DNA of 52,938 bases, taken from Beroe ovata (Eukaryota; Ctenophora; Nuda; Beroida; Beroidae). Both the position numbers and the translations under genes were made by a program. Positions 1 through 11,800 of this stretch are shown here, in pieces. The notes under the pieces are model-generated. The model was not told the origin of the DNA. It was given only the letters and a program-made list of their open reading frames with translations, and ran no database searches. The stretch spans positions 1-52,938 of the forward strand of contig CAMPET010000356.1 in the NCBI GenBank assembly GCA_946803715.1. Reading direction: 5' to 3'. Every line of letters begins with the position of its first letter. Within the stretch, counting starts at the first letter, position 1.

Positions 1-214
1 TAGTTGTACTATGAAAAAATGATGCTGTTAGCAGACATGACCTGTTCAACAATATCTTTGCTATCATACCCTGTCCCTATTCAGACTGAGAGTCAATTTG
101 TTTCTGAATTACACTATATAATTGATATCTTAAAAGATCTTAATCTCATCTAAACTACCCATTACAATCAAATTAGAGAAGCAAGTCTCTCTTTCAAGGT
201 CAAACTTATAACAA

Positions 215-750
215 ACTAGAAAACCCACCAAGTGGACGTGATGCACTACCCATTGGAACCAACAACAGGACGTTACTTTAGAACAACAGCTAAACATGAC
301 CTGTGATCAAAATCCAACGCACTTATTCGAACCAATTTTATGAAGGAGCACAATGCGGCCATTTCTTCGAATAAGCACAGAAAATGGTGTCTGCCCAGTT
401 GTCCGACTTTCATTAATCATTTCAATTTGCAGAGTGTATTGTTATGGAAAATAACATCGTATTTCACCATGAGTCGAAAAGAATAACTGCAGGGCAGAAG
501 CAACAACTGTCAACTCAAGAAAAAATTGACTTTTGCTCGAATGAGAACCTACTTGCATTCATCCCATCAACGAAAACTAAAACGTTATCAAAGCACCATC
601 ATCTTCAGAAATGAGCACCCAGTTCACTATTACAGTAGTAGCACGTTTCCATGGCAACGCTCACTTTAACTTCAAAATCAGCACATGCATTTAGTGACGG
701 ACATACAAAAAGACAGAAAGACAAATTAACAACCAAATTATAATATAGAC
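215..750 (+). repeat. Dispersed repeat, family 1, copy A
   Basis: This segment of about 540 bp matches the reverse complement of roughly 47206-47738 along nearly its whole length. Both begin near ACTAGAAAACCC and end near CCAAATTATAATATAGA. The match is interrupted only by small indels and substitutions. No long ORF is present, so it looks like a short non-autonomous element (MITE or SINE-like). An X-box-like palindrome lies inside at 645-658. Confidence 0.8.
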
Positions 751-789
751 TAGGTAGCCCGTCAAGTACTCAAGTAGTCACGATAAACA

Positions 790-1090
790 TTAACGCATCA
801 GATACTGAAACTACTAACGTATTTTGAAAGATGTTGAACGTAGTAGCTTAAACCCAGATTCCAGATCAAGAGTGATCACAGCAACAGGTCACTCAGTGTG
901 TGTGGTCAATGATTCAGTGCAGAACAGAAACTTTTGCGATATCAGACTGTCATTGCGCGCGCATTAAACTGCACGTGCAACTCTTGTCTCTCCTATCAAA
1001 CGTGCAACTCATACGCTTCCATAGCAACACGCACTTCGATGCTACGCACAGACAACATAATAAACGAGAGAATGCCAAATTATAATAGGG
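790..1090 (+). repeat. Dispersed repeat, family 2, copy A
   Basis: This copy of about 300 bp is similar to 2401-2790 in the same orientation. Both start with TTAACGCATCAGATACTGAAA and end with GCCAAATTATAATAG. The end resembles the end of family 1, so the two families may be related. The short ORFs inside (900-1330) are not supported as genes. Confidence 0.75.
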
Positions 1091-1715
1091 ATGATAAGGG
1101 AACATATGCAATATGCTTACATGAGGAACACAAGCAAGGGAGATCCAAAAGAAGAGATAACAGTAATGTCTAAAAACTTTGAAGATTTCTGCTTCATCTT
1201 AAGCATCTACAAAGATTCTTTTTTAATAAATGACATGTATTTGTCCATGAAGTACCCAAAAGATTTATTCTTGTATAAGTTCACGTCAGGATCTATCCCA
1301 TCCTGCAAACACCCTAATTCAGCAACCTGATTCAGCGTCTTTCAAGTTCAGATTAATGTGCCACATTCAAGCACTTATCCAGATCAAACCCCATTACCCA
1401 GGTACACATCCCCTTACTCAAACTTGCTACTGAACTGGAGCACAGGTGGTCTAAAACAGACCCTCTAGCTGGCATTTTGAGCAAAAACCTAGGAGAGGTA
1501 CGAGCCAGCAAAAGAAATTCAGAGTGAACTTTTTAGTTGTTAATTGCTAATTGTTGGGTATTTTTTACTTATGTATTATTAGTTATCACACATGAAAAGA
1601 CACATTTTCAGGTGCTGATTCCGAATCACCCCATGTGATGAAGGGTAAAAATGCTTCCCTGGCGAGATATTTGCAAAAACTGATTTGGTCATGTGACCAG
1701 ACAGTTTTGAACACT

Positions 1716-1810
1716 CGGGTTTGGGTTTGGGTCAGGGTTGGGTTGGTGTTAGGGTCAGGGTTAGGGTTTGAAAATATCTATTAACTGTGGGTTAGGGTTT
1801 GGCATGGGTA
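1716..1810 (+). repeat. G-rich, telomere-like degenerate repeat
   Basis: The stretch contains repeated GGGTTTGGGTT, GGGTCAGGGTT and TTAGGGTTT words. This is a degenerate form of the animal telomere repeat TTAGGG lying inside the sequence. Smaller runs (TTTAGGGTG) occur near 4450-4490. It may be an interstitial telomere remnant or simply G-rich simple sequence. Confidence 0.5.
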
Positions 1811-1867
1811 AGGAAACCGAAAAAACATAAGACACGTAATGAAATTAGTTTTCAAATTTTATTTGAC

Positions 1868-2160
1868 CTTTGTCGATCGATGATAGACCCTGTCGAGAAT
1901 TTCGTTGCGCGCGCGCAAACTTATTCTCAAACAGAGGTCTAGCATCGCCAGACAAATCTGACCTTTGTTTCTCGCGCGCGGCGCGCGCGCCTTCATCGAA
2001 GGCTGATGTTTAACGGCAAGGCGCGGTCAGAAAACATTGTCGATCGATGATAGACCCTGTGCTGTCGAGAATTTCGTAATTGCGCGCGGCGCAAACTTAT
2101 TCTCAGACAGCTTCGCGGCTTGCATCAGCGGTCTGGCATCGTCCGACAAAGAAAACATGA
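1868..2160 (+). repeat. GC-rich repeat with GATAGACCCTGT units, copy A
   Basis: Two successive units of about 170 bp each carry the order GTCGATCGATGATAGACCCTG, then GAGAATTTCGT, then a CG-rich alternating tract, then AAACTTATTCTCA. The first starts near 1872 and the second near 2039. The same word order occurs on the other strand at about 49990-50160. CpG-rich and gene-free; no coding sequence supported. Confidence 0.7.
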
Positions 2161-2400
2161 CGTCATGACGTTATAGTCCAATTTCAACAACGACAATTGC
2201 CGACAAACAATTAAGGGTATAAACGGGTATTGGTTACATTTTGATTTATGCGCGACATTTGACTAAAACATATTTACTTTGATTTCAGATTTAGCGCAGC
2301 GTGCTGTCTTTGCAAGATGCAATGCTTTCATTTCGTTGCGTCGTCATTTCGTCTTTTTCATAATATAATCCAAAGTCTTATCTATAGAGGTGTATGGGTN

Positions 2401-2790
2401 TTAACGCATCAGATACTGAAACGACTAACGTATTGTGAAAGATGTTGGACGTAGTAGCTTCAATCCAGATTCCAGATCAAGAGCGATCACAGCAACAGGT
2501 CACTCAGTGTGTGCACTGTGCGGTCGATTATTCAGTACAAAACAGAAACAATATTCGCGAGATCTGACTGTAATTGCGCCCACATCAAACTGCACGTGCA
2601 ACTCATCCCTTCCCTATCAACAGGCAGAGAGCAACGTAATCAAAACAGCACCTTAAGAAATGAGCCTACAGGCTGCTAATTTTTGCACGTGCAACTCATA
2701 CGCTACCATAGCAACACGCTGTACGCAGTGAACGCACAGAGAACATAATAATAATGATAAAAGAGAGAATGCCAAATTATAATAGAGATG
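2401..2790 (+). repeat. Dispersed repeat, family 2, copy B
   Basis: This is a diverged copy of 790-1090 in direct orientation. It begins immediately after the single N at 2400. It carries the same internal words (TCACAGCAACAGGTCACTCAG, CTGCACGTGCAACTC) and the same AATTATAATAG end, with an extra insertion near 2620-2690. It may be an insertion, or its start may have been set by the assembly join. Confidence 0.7.
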
Positions 2791-5700
2791 ACACTGTCCA
2801 TTTAGTGATATTTCACCCAAAGCTTCTATTAGTATTACCCTCTCTCACTATGTTTTCTATCTTAGGACACGTGTTCTATATAGTATGTGTGTGTCTAAGA
2901 TATACATTGTTCGAGAGGATTTCAATCAAATAATGAGTTCACTCTCTCTCTCGGCTTGCCGTGTGACCGATTTCTCGAAATTTCATTGGTTGTCAAGCTA
3001 GTCACGTGGTTGCTAGGCAATGTCACGTGGGAGCTATAATCACGTGTTCTGTTTTCAGAACATTGATGGACTATCTAGGGCTCACACACATAATAGAGAT
3101 TGGCATTGAAGAAAATGGGGGGCAGATTAAACATGACTGAAAATGGTGTCACAATTTGACGACGACCAAGTCTAAAGTCAACTTGGAACGACACACATAG
3201 GTCACTGGTCAGTATCACAAACACTCCTTCATACACATTTCAACTGATGACTGCTAGTATCACTGCTGTCCGATACACCTCTATAAATACGTCTGAGTCC
3301 CATATGTCTGATACTCCTTTACAAAGATTCCCATACCCAAAAAACACGTAGGTATAGGTAATTTACAGTGATATTAGTAAAGTAAACACGGTGTAAAACC
3401 ATGTTTTACACGCCGATCATATACAGAATCGATATCAGATAATCGGAGACAATTAGGCGCTGCTATGAGCAATGGGCATTACTTCTCAAGCTCGCTCCTG
3501 ATTGGCTGACAAGGAATTAACTTGCTTCCCATTGGTGGATATTTATAGGACGAGCTTCAAAAACTCCAGTATAGGCTCTGTGTAATATTCGACTACTTTA
3601 TAACATACCGATAAGCACATGTAACTCGCTTGATCATTTAATAACTTAACTACTATGCTGTAGGAAGGGAAGTCTAATCTCAATAACTGGGGCTAATTAC
3701 ACAATTAAGTTAAACGCTGATGAAAATTGAACTATATAATTTTTGCCGCTCCAAAAACACACAATCACACTCTTAGTTTAGCTCGTGACTTCCAGAGCAA
3801 AACTTCATACCGGTTAATATCACGTGATGCATAGCATAAACTTGGGTGTGTGTGACAAGCAGCACGGTATGTATATATGTGTGTGTCACGTGTGTTGTCA
3901 TGGTGATGTGTCACGTGGCGGCGGTGATAAGGAGAGGGAGGGGTAAGTGAGTTGAGGTGCTACAGACCATGCGACCATGTAGTCAGAGAGAGACGATATA
4001 TGTGCCACAATGAGTGGAAAAACCAGCCCGCACGACCGAGCTGATCACAAAAACCAGAGTTCCACTTGAAACGCCCAATTATTCTATGAGTTTAAAAAAG
4101 AAGATGAAACAGAAAACTAAAGAGAGAGAGAGAGAAAAGGAAGAGGGAACCAAAACGTTTGCGTGTGTGTCTGAAAACTGAAAAGTGTCCAGCTATGAAG
4201 GGGGAGAAAGAAACATAGTGGACACTTGGACCACGGTCTTCCTTGTGTACTCACGACCAAACTTCGTGTTTTAGTAGTTTTAAGTGGTGCAAAACTAACG
4301 CACACGTATATATACGAGACACGTGTGCATACGTGCACACAGATTTGGATTATATATATATACTCTGGGAGAAAATATCGTCCACTCTGGTGAGATGAGA
4401 GTATATTCATTTTTGTGGAAATTTGCTCATGAAGACTCATGAATTTATGTAGGGTGTTTAGGGTGTGTCACGTGTATATTTCCTGGTTTAGGGTGTTGTC
4501 CCATTGAGGGCGGAGGAAGCAAAAGTGGAACAAAAACCTCGCGCTCAGAGAAGGCGGGATCTTGAAAAAGTACGGTTGATATAGAAGAAAACGTCGAGTT
4601 CATCCATTTCGCGAGCCCACGGAATAAGAAAACTCGGAAACCTTATCATAAATTCCGCGAAATCATGACCCCAAAACTGTGCCGTGGCCAATCCGTTTAT
4701 TTCACTATTAAATAATTTCCATAGATCATATGATGGAGTAGTTCCCCGGTTATCAGATGGATTTCGTAAGTGCTTCTTTTGATCAGCTGGCCATTAGAGA
4801 TGGTAATGAGAAAAGGAAAAAAAACAGAGGTAAATAAAGAGGTTAACTCATTGTACCCAGTCAAAAAACAGGATTTAGGAAACTCCCTACGCGTAAGGCC
4901 GTAAGGCTGCCGGATTTCAATATATTGTAAAATGCCCACTACACGCGAGAGGGAAGCTAACCCCCTCACCCCCCCACTCCAGCATATAAAATATTAGCTT
5001 GGACATTGGCATGGTGTTTCCGGAATAGTATTTAATAAGTACCAAGTAAGACTGTATGTGCGGTGCATATCATTCACCAGCTAACAACTAAACCGGATAG
5101 AATTTATGCGCTTGGTGAAATATAATATTGAGCCAGTAGTTTGGATAATTTAGAACGAATAGAAACGTGCAAAAGTATCACCGGGAAGACCGAAGAGTAA
5201 GAAAATGGATTCACGACAAATCATGGTAACCATGGAAATTAGAACTGGGTTACCATGGTAACTTGGGGAGAGAGGAGTGACTAGAGAAGTTCAACTCTCG
5301 GTATAACAGCCATCACTCGGCATATGACAGCTATTATTATAGCTCAGTCGTATTTCGGAAAAAAGATAGTTTTTACGTCACTCGCTTTCGAATAAATAGG
5401 ACCCATCTAGACAAATTTGCAGTTTAGTACCAAAGTACAGAGAGCTGTCTGACGGATTGGTGAACCGAGTGTGTGTTTTTGCCGATACAGAAGAACGCTG
5501 GTCCCTAGACAAGAGATCGTGAATGTCTCGGAGTTCTGGTATGAAATGCTGGAACGAGACATATTATTGAGACTCCATGGAAAGAGTGTTTTTTTTCGCA
5601 AGGATTTCAAGACGGTGTTTCTACACCAGTCGTCTAATTGTATCGTAATATGGAACGTCAAGCAGGATCGACCGAGAGTATTTGTGTCAAGCAGCCCGTG

Positions 5701-6495
5701 TAAATTTGTGTAAAAAACTCTTCTTCTCTCTCTTTAGAGGGCGTCGAGGCAGTATGTATTTGTCAGGGATGTGATATTATACTTGATGTGATACGTGGCA
5801 TGATACGGGACTTGTAATGCGGAGAGATCAACACACGCCGGGGAGAGACGAGTTTTGAAGGAATTCAAATAGAAGGAGAAGAAATTCAAATAGGAGGAGA
5901 AGGAAAATAGTAGGAGAAAGTGAACAAACTCACCTTATCACAGCGAGGAGATTGCTCCATTTGTGTCATAGAATGTGATGATCAGCCACAAGTGTAACTA
6001 TAGAGTCTAATGAGCTCAGCTCTTCTATACCGATGAGCTACACGTGTAACTCAATGGAAAAACGATTTTCAAGAAATAAAATCTTGTAAACATAACATGT
6101 TTACAAGGGACACTACTGAGTCTGACAAAACCTACACTGGGCACTGGCCGTACTTCGACAATACAATCAGCCTTAGACCATATATGAGATCCAATCAAGC
6201 AATCAGTTTAATCAAAAATTACTAAATTGAAAAAGATGCTGCTGCTACTATACGGCCCTATATCATTCAACATGTCAATCCAATATAATCACGGATTGGC
6301 AACACATACCTACACGTATTTCATTATTGGAATTGGAAATAAGGGTGAAGTAATACAATAATGATGATCATAATAAGTTACATACATACACATACACGTC
6401 ATGATATAACATATGAATGAGATTGTTCATAACCAATCCAATAACTTCATCCACCGAGGGGGTGATATATATGTAATGAGGAAAGACACACTTAC

Positions 6496-6637
6496 CGGTC
6501 GTAAACGCCGCTGTTACGGTTGCCATGTTCGGCGGAGATAAGGACGAATCCGGGCAGAGTGTTACGGGAGAACAGGAGGAAGAGGAGGGGGCGAGAACAC
6601 CCTCGTCCGTGATGGAAGATGAAGACGAGACTTGCAT
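6496..6637 (-). other. Possible first exon of an unidentified minus-strand gene
   Basis: On the minus strand an open stretch starts at the ATG at 6637. It encodes a Ser-rich N-terminus (MQVSSSSSITDEG...) and a second ATG (MATVTAAFTT). It runs into a strong donor, CCG|gtaagtg, at 6496/6495. An NF-Y-like CCAAT array lies directly upstream at 6740-6867. I could not find a frame-compatible second exon. A short exon-like piece ending CTGTGATAAG|gtgag lies near 5933, with an in-frame ATG at 5970, but it does not splice in frame from this exon. The segment may therefore be a 5' UTR exon. Function unknown. Confidence 0.3.
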
Positions 6638-6739
6638 ATCGAGAGAGGAGGAGATCAGAATATCAGATTGTTGTTATATAGAGAGAGAGACTGTTGCGCT
6701 GCAGTGTTTGACGCTATCGAAGAGGAGAGAGGAGTTGAA

Positions 6740-6867
6740 CCAATCGGAGAGGAGAATAGTCCATGGGTGGACCAATCACGGACCAGTATAGACCAGTGTC
6801 GGACCAATGAACACGCTCGGTTGGTAACGTGTGAACCAATAGGACGCCAGGACGTGATTGGACCAAT
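6740..6867. promoter_or_regulatory. Array of CCAAT boxes
   Basis: CCAAT occurs at 6740, 6772, 6804, 6836 and 6863, with an ATTGG at 6857-6861: six in 128 bp. The first four are exactly 32 bp apart. NF-Y binds CCAAT, and multiple phased CCAAT boxes are typical of NF-Y promoters. CACGTG boxes flank the array at 6885-7165. The natural target would be a transcript starting toward lower coordinates (see 6496-6637). Confidence 0.5.
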
Positions 6868-7207
6868 GAGGCTAGCCGTTGTACCACGTGTGGTAAGCAG
6901 TACGATCTATATATTCACAGTGAGGGGTCTGTGTGTGTGTGGGATACGCATGGCGAAGGTGGAATGTCACGAGGTGTTGTCATGACAACACGTGTGGTTA
7001 TCATAGCGACACGTGACTCAGCGACATCCAGTGCGGAGCGATAACAATTATTGACGTGTGTATGACGGATAGAGCGAGGGAGAGACGGTGGTCATAGGTG
7101 GTTTGTATAGAAACAGTAATTAAACAAGGAGCTAGCCAATGAGATTGCAGTATTCCGATCACGTGATTCTGTGTCTACCAATCAGAAAATAGGTTATATC
7201 GACGAGA

Positions 7208-7211
<4 letters not shown>

Positions 7212-7238
<27 letters not shown>

Positions 7239-7246
7239 NACACACA

Positions 7247-7287
<41 letters not shown>

Positions 7288-7297
7288 ACACACACAG
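7212..7297. repeat. (CA)n microsatellite with one N
   Basis: An alternating CA tract, interrupted by CT and by a single N at 7239. The N suggests that the true repeat length is unresolved in the assembly. Confidence 0.9.
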
Positions 7298-7500
7298 CGT
7301 GAACATACAGGTTCGGTATATACAAAACATTTGTTCACCACCGACTACAGAGCATCCAGGGTTTAAACAATGCGTTCATTGAAATTAAAATAATTGGGGT
7401 GTAGGGGAAAGGTGGATTTAGTGCAGAGGTGGGGAAGAGGAATTCTTATCTCATATCTCCTTGTTGTCTATCAAGATATGCGATAAGAAAATCCGAAAAT

Positions 7501-7644
7501 GGTGTCAGAGTCAAAGCGGTGTCAAGCGATGGAAGAGGTGTCAATGTGTAAGTGGTGTCAGGGCTAAGATGGTGTCAGGGCTAAAATGGTGTAAAAAAGA
7601 AAATTGGTGTCAACAAGCAATGATATTATCATAAAGTGGTGTCA
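7501..7644 (+). repeat. 17-18 bp minisatellite with invariant GGTGTCA
   Basis: GGTGTCA starts at 7501, 7518, 7537, 7554, 7571, 7606 and 7638, with a variant (GGTGTAA) at 7588. Spacing is 17-19 bp for most units, while the sequence between copies is variable. Conservation of the 7-mer but not the spacer could reflect a bound site or just the decay pattern of a minisatellite. Confidence 0.6.
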
Positions 7645-8662
7645 AACAGAAGTGGGCTCATACCTTACAGCAGGACTCCACTGTCTTTTCGTCATCTTCT
7701 AGAGCACGATGTCACATAATAGAGACATCTTACCCTCTCGTACTTCTCTTCCACTTATCCGATCTTCTTTGGCAGGAGTCCAAGCAAGAACTCCTCCAAG
7801 AAGAAAAGAATGGTCTTCTGATTCATGATCATGCTAGGGCGATGATGAGTGATAACATTTATCCTGATTAACTGATATTGATTGAAAGCCAACACATGAT
7901 ATACAGGAACAATCGCAATGTCGGATCCAGTGAAACTCGGTGAATGCAGCGAGTATAATCAACTGAGACAAATGACTGGGTAAAAACATGGGATTCAGCG
8001 ATCCATCTAAACAAGGAATGAGATAATCAAGAAACCAAAACTTATGATCTCTAAATCTCTGGATGATAGATAATTTTCTCCCAGAACAGATAAAATCTCG
8101 TGCAAAACTAACAAAAACGGATGGAGAAATGAGGGAAGTCATAATCTTACTGCGAAAAAAGTTGATTAAATTGCTAAAATGCGCGAGGTCGTTAAACCGC
8201 AATACTTCCTAAATGTATCAGAGATATTTGTATCTGAGGAAGGGAGTTCGTTTAATCAAATCATAGTTAAATGTTGGTATCCAACGTCTTGATAATCGGA
8301 TATGTTGAGTGCTGTGGGCAATTAAGTTATAAATGCCAAATATAATTTGACATTTGATCAAAAATGAAGTTGTTAACCTTATTATTAAAAACCAGGAGTT
8401 ATGTTAAAAGTGGGTCTAGTTTTAAAACAAGCTTTATTTTACGGTCGAGTAACATAAGATGATAAACGGGTGGGAATAATAAAATACGAAAAACTATTTG
8501 TTGAAACACTGATGAAGGGTCAAGGGGATACACACACATTATCCTATGCAAATTGATGAGGTTCATCGCTGACAACGATCGCGTCATATCCCAGCTTCAC
8601 TGATCATATTATCAGCTACATTTATAGAGACACTCCGTGAAAAAACCTGAATCAATTCTCAC

Positions 8663-8780
8663 AGAACATGTCCCAATAGAACATGCCCCTATAAAACATG
8701 TCCCTATAAAACATGTCCCTATTGAAAATGTCCCTATAGAACATGTCCCTATAGAACATGTCCCAATAGAACATATCCTT
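8663..8780 (+). repeat. 15-bp minisatellite (GAACATGTCCCTATA)n
   Basis: About eight near-identical 15-bp units, each containing ACATGTCCC. The unit length is a multiple of three, so the plus strand reads as a repetitive peptide (HVPIE...). It starts about 45 bp past the SNIP1 stop codon and may lie in that gene's 3' UTR on the other strand. Confidence 0.85.
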
Positions 8781-8825
8781 TATAATAGAACGTATCCCCC
8801 TTATCTCACGCCCCCCTCAATTTTC

Positions 8826-11800
8826 TCAACTCTCGGTGTCCAAAACTCCCTCACTACGCTCATGAAGTAACACGTACTCCCGCGTACTAAAACCAAACTT
8901 GATGATGTCCCGTTCTTTCAACTCGTAATACCTGGGCGGGAATGATGGTATGGGCATTGCATGTGAAGGTTTGGAATATGACGTCTGATATCATGCTCAA
9001 TGCTCATAATATTACCGTGGAGGTTTCGTATTAAGATGTAAACTTTTGCCAAAATCTTGAATAGAAACCGGGAATAAACAAATGTACCCTCAGAAAAACA
9101 ACATGCTCCTTCACAAATTACCTCCTTGGTTCGATCTTAACATTGTTCAGAAAACTACCGTTGGTCGACTCCAGATCCATGACGTACGGTTTGACCTTCC
9201 TCGTTTGGGTTCCGTCACTCCTGATGTGATCTACCAACCTGACAAACAGTCGCATATATTTCAGTGAGAAGAGTGGCTAACCAGCTGGGAACGATGGAAA
9301 CGCTTTGGAAAATCAGAGGACAAATTTTATACCAAGAAGAAGCATGAGGAGAGAGGTGTTTTTGGCCGTAGAACAAGAATTTGAAGAATTTATTTACCTA
9401 TCTCATCGGAAAATTGGTGAAAAATGGATCTAATTCAGTTATATCAAACTCCATAATATTACTCGGAGTTCAACCAACCAATCCATTACCTGAACTGAAT
9501 GACGGCATGTTGGGAGGAACAAGAGGGGTGATCCGCCGGGATGTCCACTACTTTCCTCTCTCTTCCGATCAGATACCCGCTGAAAAACAGAAAACTGTAA
9601 TCTCGTTCAAAGGGGGAAGGGGGGAGGAGGGGGGATAGAGCCTCAAGAAAGCCAGATAGACTTTCAATTCCACCGTAGATCGATTCAGCGTCCAAAATTA
9701 CCCAAGAGTCGCCTGCATTCGTGTGAAAATCGAGCAAAAAATATTTGGTCATTTTCTTCATGATGGCATGGATCAATATACCATGAGCACAGAATTCAGC
9801 TTTCTGAGTGTCGATTTCAGTGGCCTCAAAACACCACAAAACTACTATTGAGTGGACCAATAGTCATACAAGCCATCTCTCCTACACCTATACAACGTAT
9901 ACTACACATAACAACGTATTGTACTATCAGCAAAAGTCTACATGAGCCGTGAGACCACGCCCAAATGACGAAATTTGACCATACAACTGATTTAGCAAAA
10001 TCAATGGGACACACATCTGGAGGCTCAAAATTTTTTTACGCCAAAATAAACTGGAAACAAGTGTTTCTGGTCTATTTTTGAGCGTAGAGTCCGAATCTGA
10101 AGGAATTTCGGAGCTAGCTCAACAGGAAAATGCAGAAATTTTGAAATAACTGTTCTTATATCCCATGAAATGATGTTGTAGACGTAGCAGCCCAAGGAAG
10201 CGAGATAGACTTTCAATTCCACCGTAGATCGATTCAGCGTCCAAAATTACCCAAGAGTCGACTGCATTCGTGTGAAAATCGAGCAAAAAATATTTGGTCA
10301 TTTTCTTCATGATCGCATGGATCAATATACCATGAGCACAGAATTCAGCTTTCTGAGTGTCGATTTCAGTGGCCTCAAAACACCACAAAACTACTTTTTA
10401 GTGGACCAATAGTCATACAAGCCATCTCTCCTACACCTATACTACACATAACAACGTATTGTATTATCAGCAAAAGTCTACATGAGCCGTGAGACCACGC
10501 CCAAATGACGAAATTTGACCATACAACTGATTTAGCAAAATCAATGGGACACACATCTGGAGGTTCAAAATTTTTTAACGCCAAAATAAACTGAATACAA
10601 GTGTTTCTGGTCTCTTTTCGAGCGTAGAGTTCGAATTTGAAGGAATTTGGGGGCTAGCTCAACAGGAAAACACGGAAATTTAAGATTTGCCGAGGCAAAT
10701 TACTTATCTATGGAAGTATTTAAGTTCATGTACCGAGTGAAGTCGCAGTTCTGCTCCGCGTATTCAATCACAGTTTCTCAGCTTGAAATGCGCTTGTACT
10801 GAGGGCGCGATGCTCGCGATTCGGTGCACAAGCACTGAAAAGTCGAAAAACGCGCGTTTGTAGAATTCACAAAAGACACATGAAATCCAAGCTGCGCGCG
10901 ATGAAAACGCGTGTGATGCATACCTGAGATAGTTATAGAATTTTAGGTATTTCGCGCGGAACGCGAACAACAAAATATTGTGTGACTGGCCCATATTTTG
11001 CACAAAACACCGGTTTTAGTCTTCGACTCAAGTACTCAGACTCAAGGCCCCTCGAGTCAAGAATAAGTTTTACCTGTTTCTGTGAATGTACATGGTGGGC
11101 AGAGTCTCTTCACCCTTGAACGGGTAGAGTCTCCACTTTGTCTTGGGAATTCTAGCTTCTGGGGGTTCTGCATACTTGATAACAATACCCTTGTATGTGT
11201 TCCTATCCTCTGTTAACTTTCCCGACTTCTCATAGTTTGGTGCGAGCAAATCCTGAGAACAGGAACAAATGGAGCAAACTATCACCACAAAAATGAACCA
11301 ATCCATGAACATACTGAACTCACCTTTCCCTCTTCACCCTTCTCTTCTCTAGTCTTCGATCTATCTTTCTTCTCTCGTGGTTTCTTGTCTTCTCTCTGAT
11401 TGTCTTTCTCCCTCTCAGCCTCTCTCCGTCTTTTCCTCTCGATAAGATATGGTTCTAGACCTGCCCTGTCACCCCCTACATACTTATTGGGCGTACCTGG
11501 AACAACGGGCGTATCTAGTATCCAGGTCGATCATTGATTAAATCGCACTTCTCTTGCGTTAACTGTTACTTTGAGGGGCAAAAGGGGCTAAAGGGAAGAG
11601 GCGATTCTCAAGGGGGGGNCTGGTCTATTTTTGAGCGTAGAGTCCGAATCTGAAGGAATTTCGGAGCTTGCTCAACAGAAAAAGGCAAATCACTTATCTA
11701 TGGAAGTATTCCATGTACCGAGTGAAGTCTCAGTTCTGCTCTGCGGTATTCAATCTAAGTTACCCAGCTTGAAATGCGCTTGTACTGAGGGCGCTGAGCT

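Larger units (their letters stand above)
2868..7165. promoter_or_regulatory. Cluster of 14 CACGTG boxes in a gene-poor region
   Basis: The palindrome CACGTG starts at 2868, 3003, 3023, 3041, 3821, 3887, 3912, 4320, 4469, 6041, 6885, 6989, 7010 and 7160. Several sit in TCACGTG context. About one would be expected by chance in 4.3 kb. CACGTG is the core site of bHLH-zipper factors (the USF, MITF/TFE and MYC families). The stretch holds no confident gene apart from a possible first exon at 6496-6637, so it may be regulatory, or some copies may travel in repeats. Confidence 0.45.

Noticed and set aside
4117-4440. 107-codon minus-strand ORF
   Set aside because: Built from GA-rich and TATA/GTGT simple sequence; the translation is low-complexity with no domain.
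5407-5713. ORFs open on both strands over the same 250 bp, with ACAAATTT-like words at both ends
   Set aside because: Two-strand openness is usually chance. The terminal words are too short and imperfect to call an element.
6525-6985. Two overlapping plus-strand ORFs with an acidic N-terminus (MFGGDKDESG...)
   Set aside because: They overlap each other and the minus-strand exon candidate, run through the CCAAT/GAGA repeats, and look like non-coding GA-rich sequence.
7834-8202. 122-codon minus-strand ORF
   Set aside because: No recognisable motif, no splice or promoter context, and a composition like the surrounding AT-rich spacer. Chance length is possible.
8663-8780. CRISPR-like array of regularly spaced repeats
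   Set aside because: Units are directly contiguous 15-mers with no spacers, in an animal genome. It is a minisatellite.
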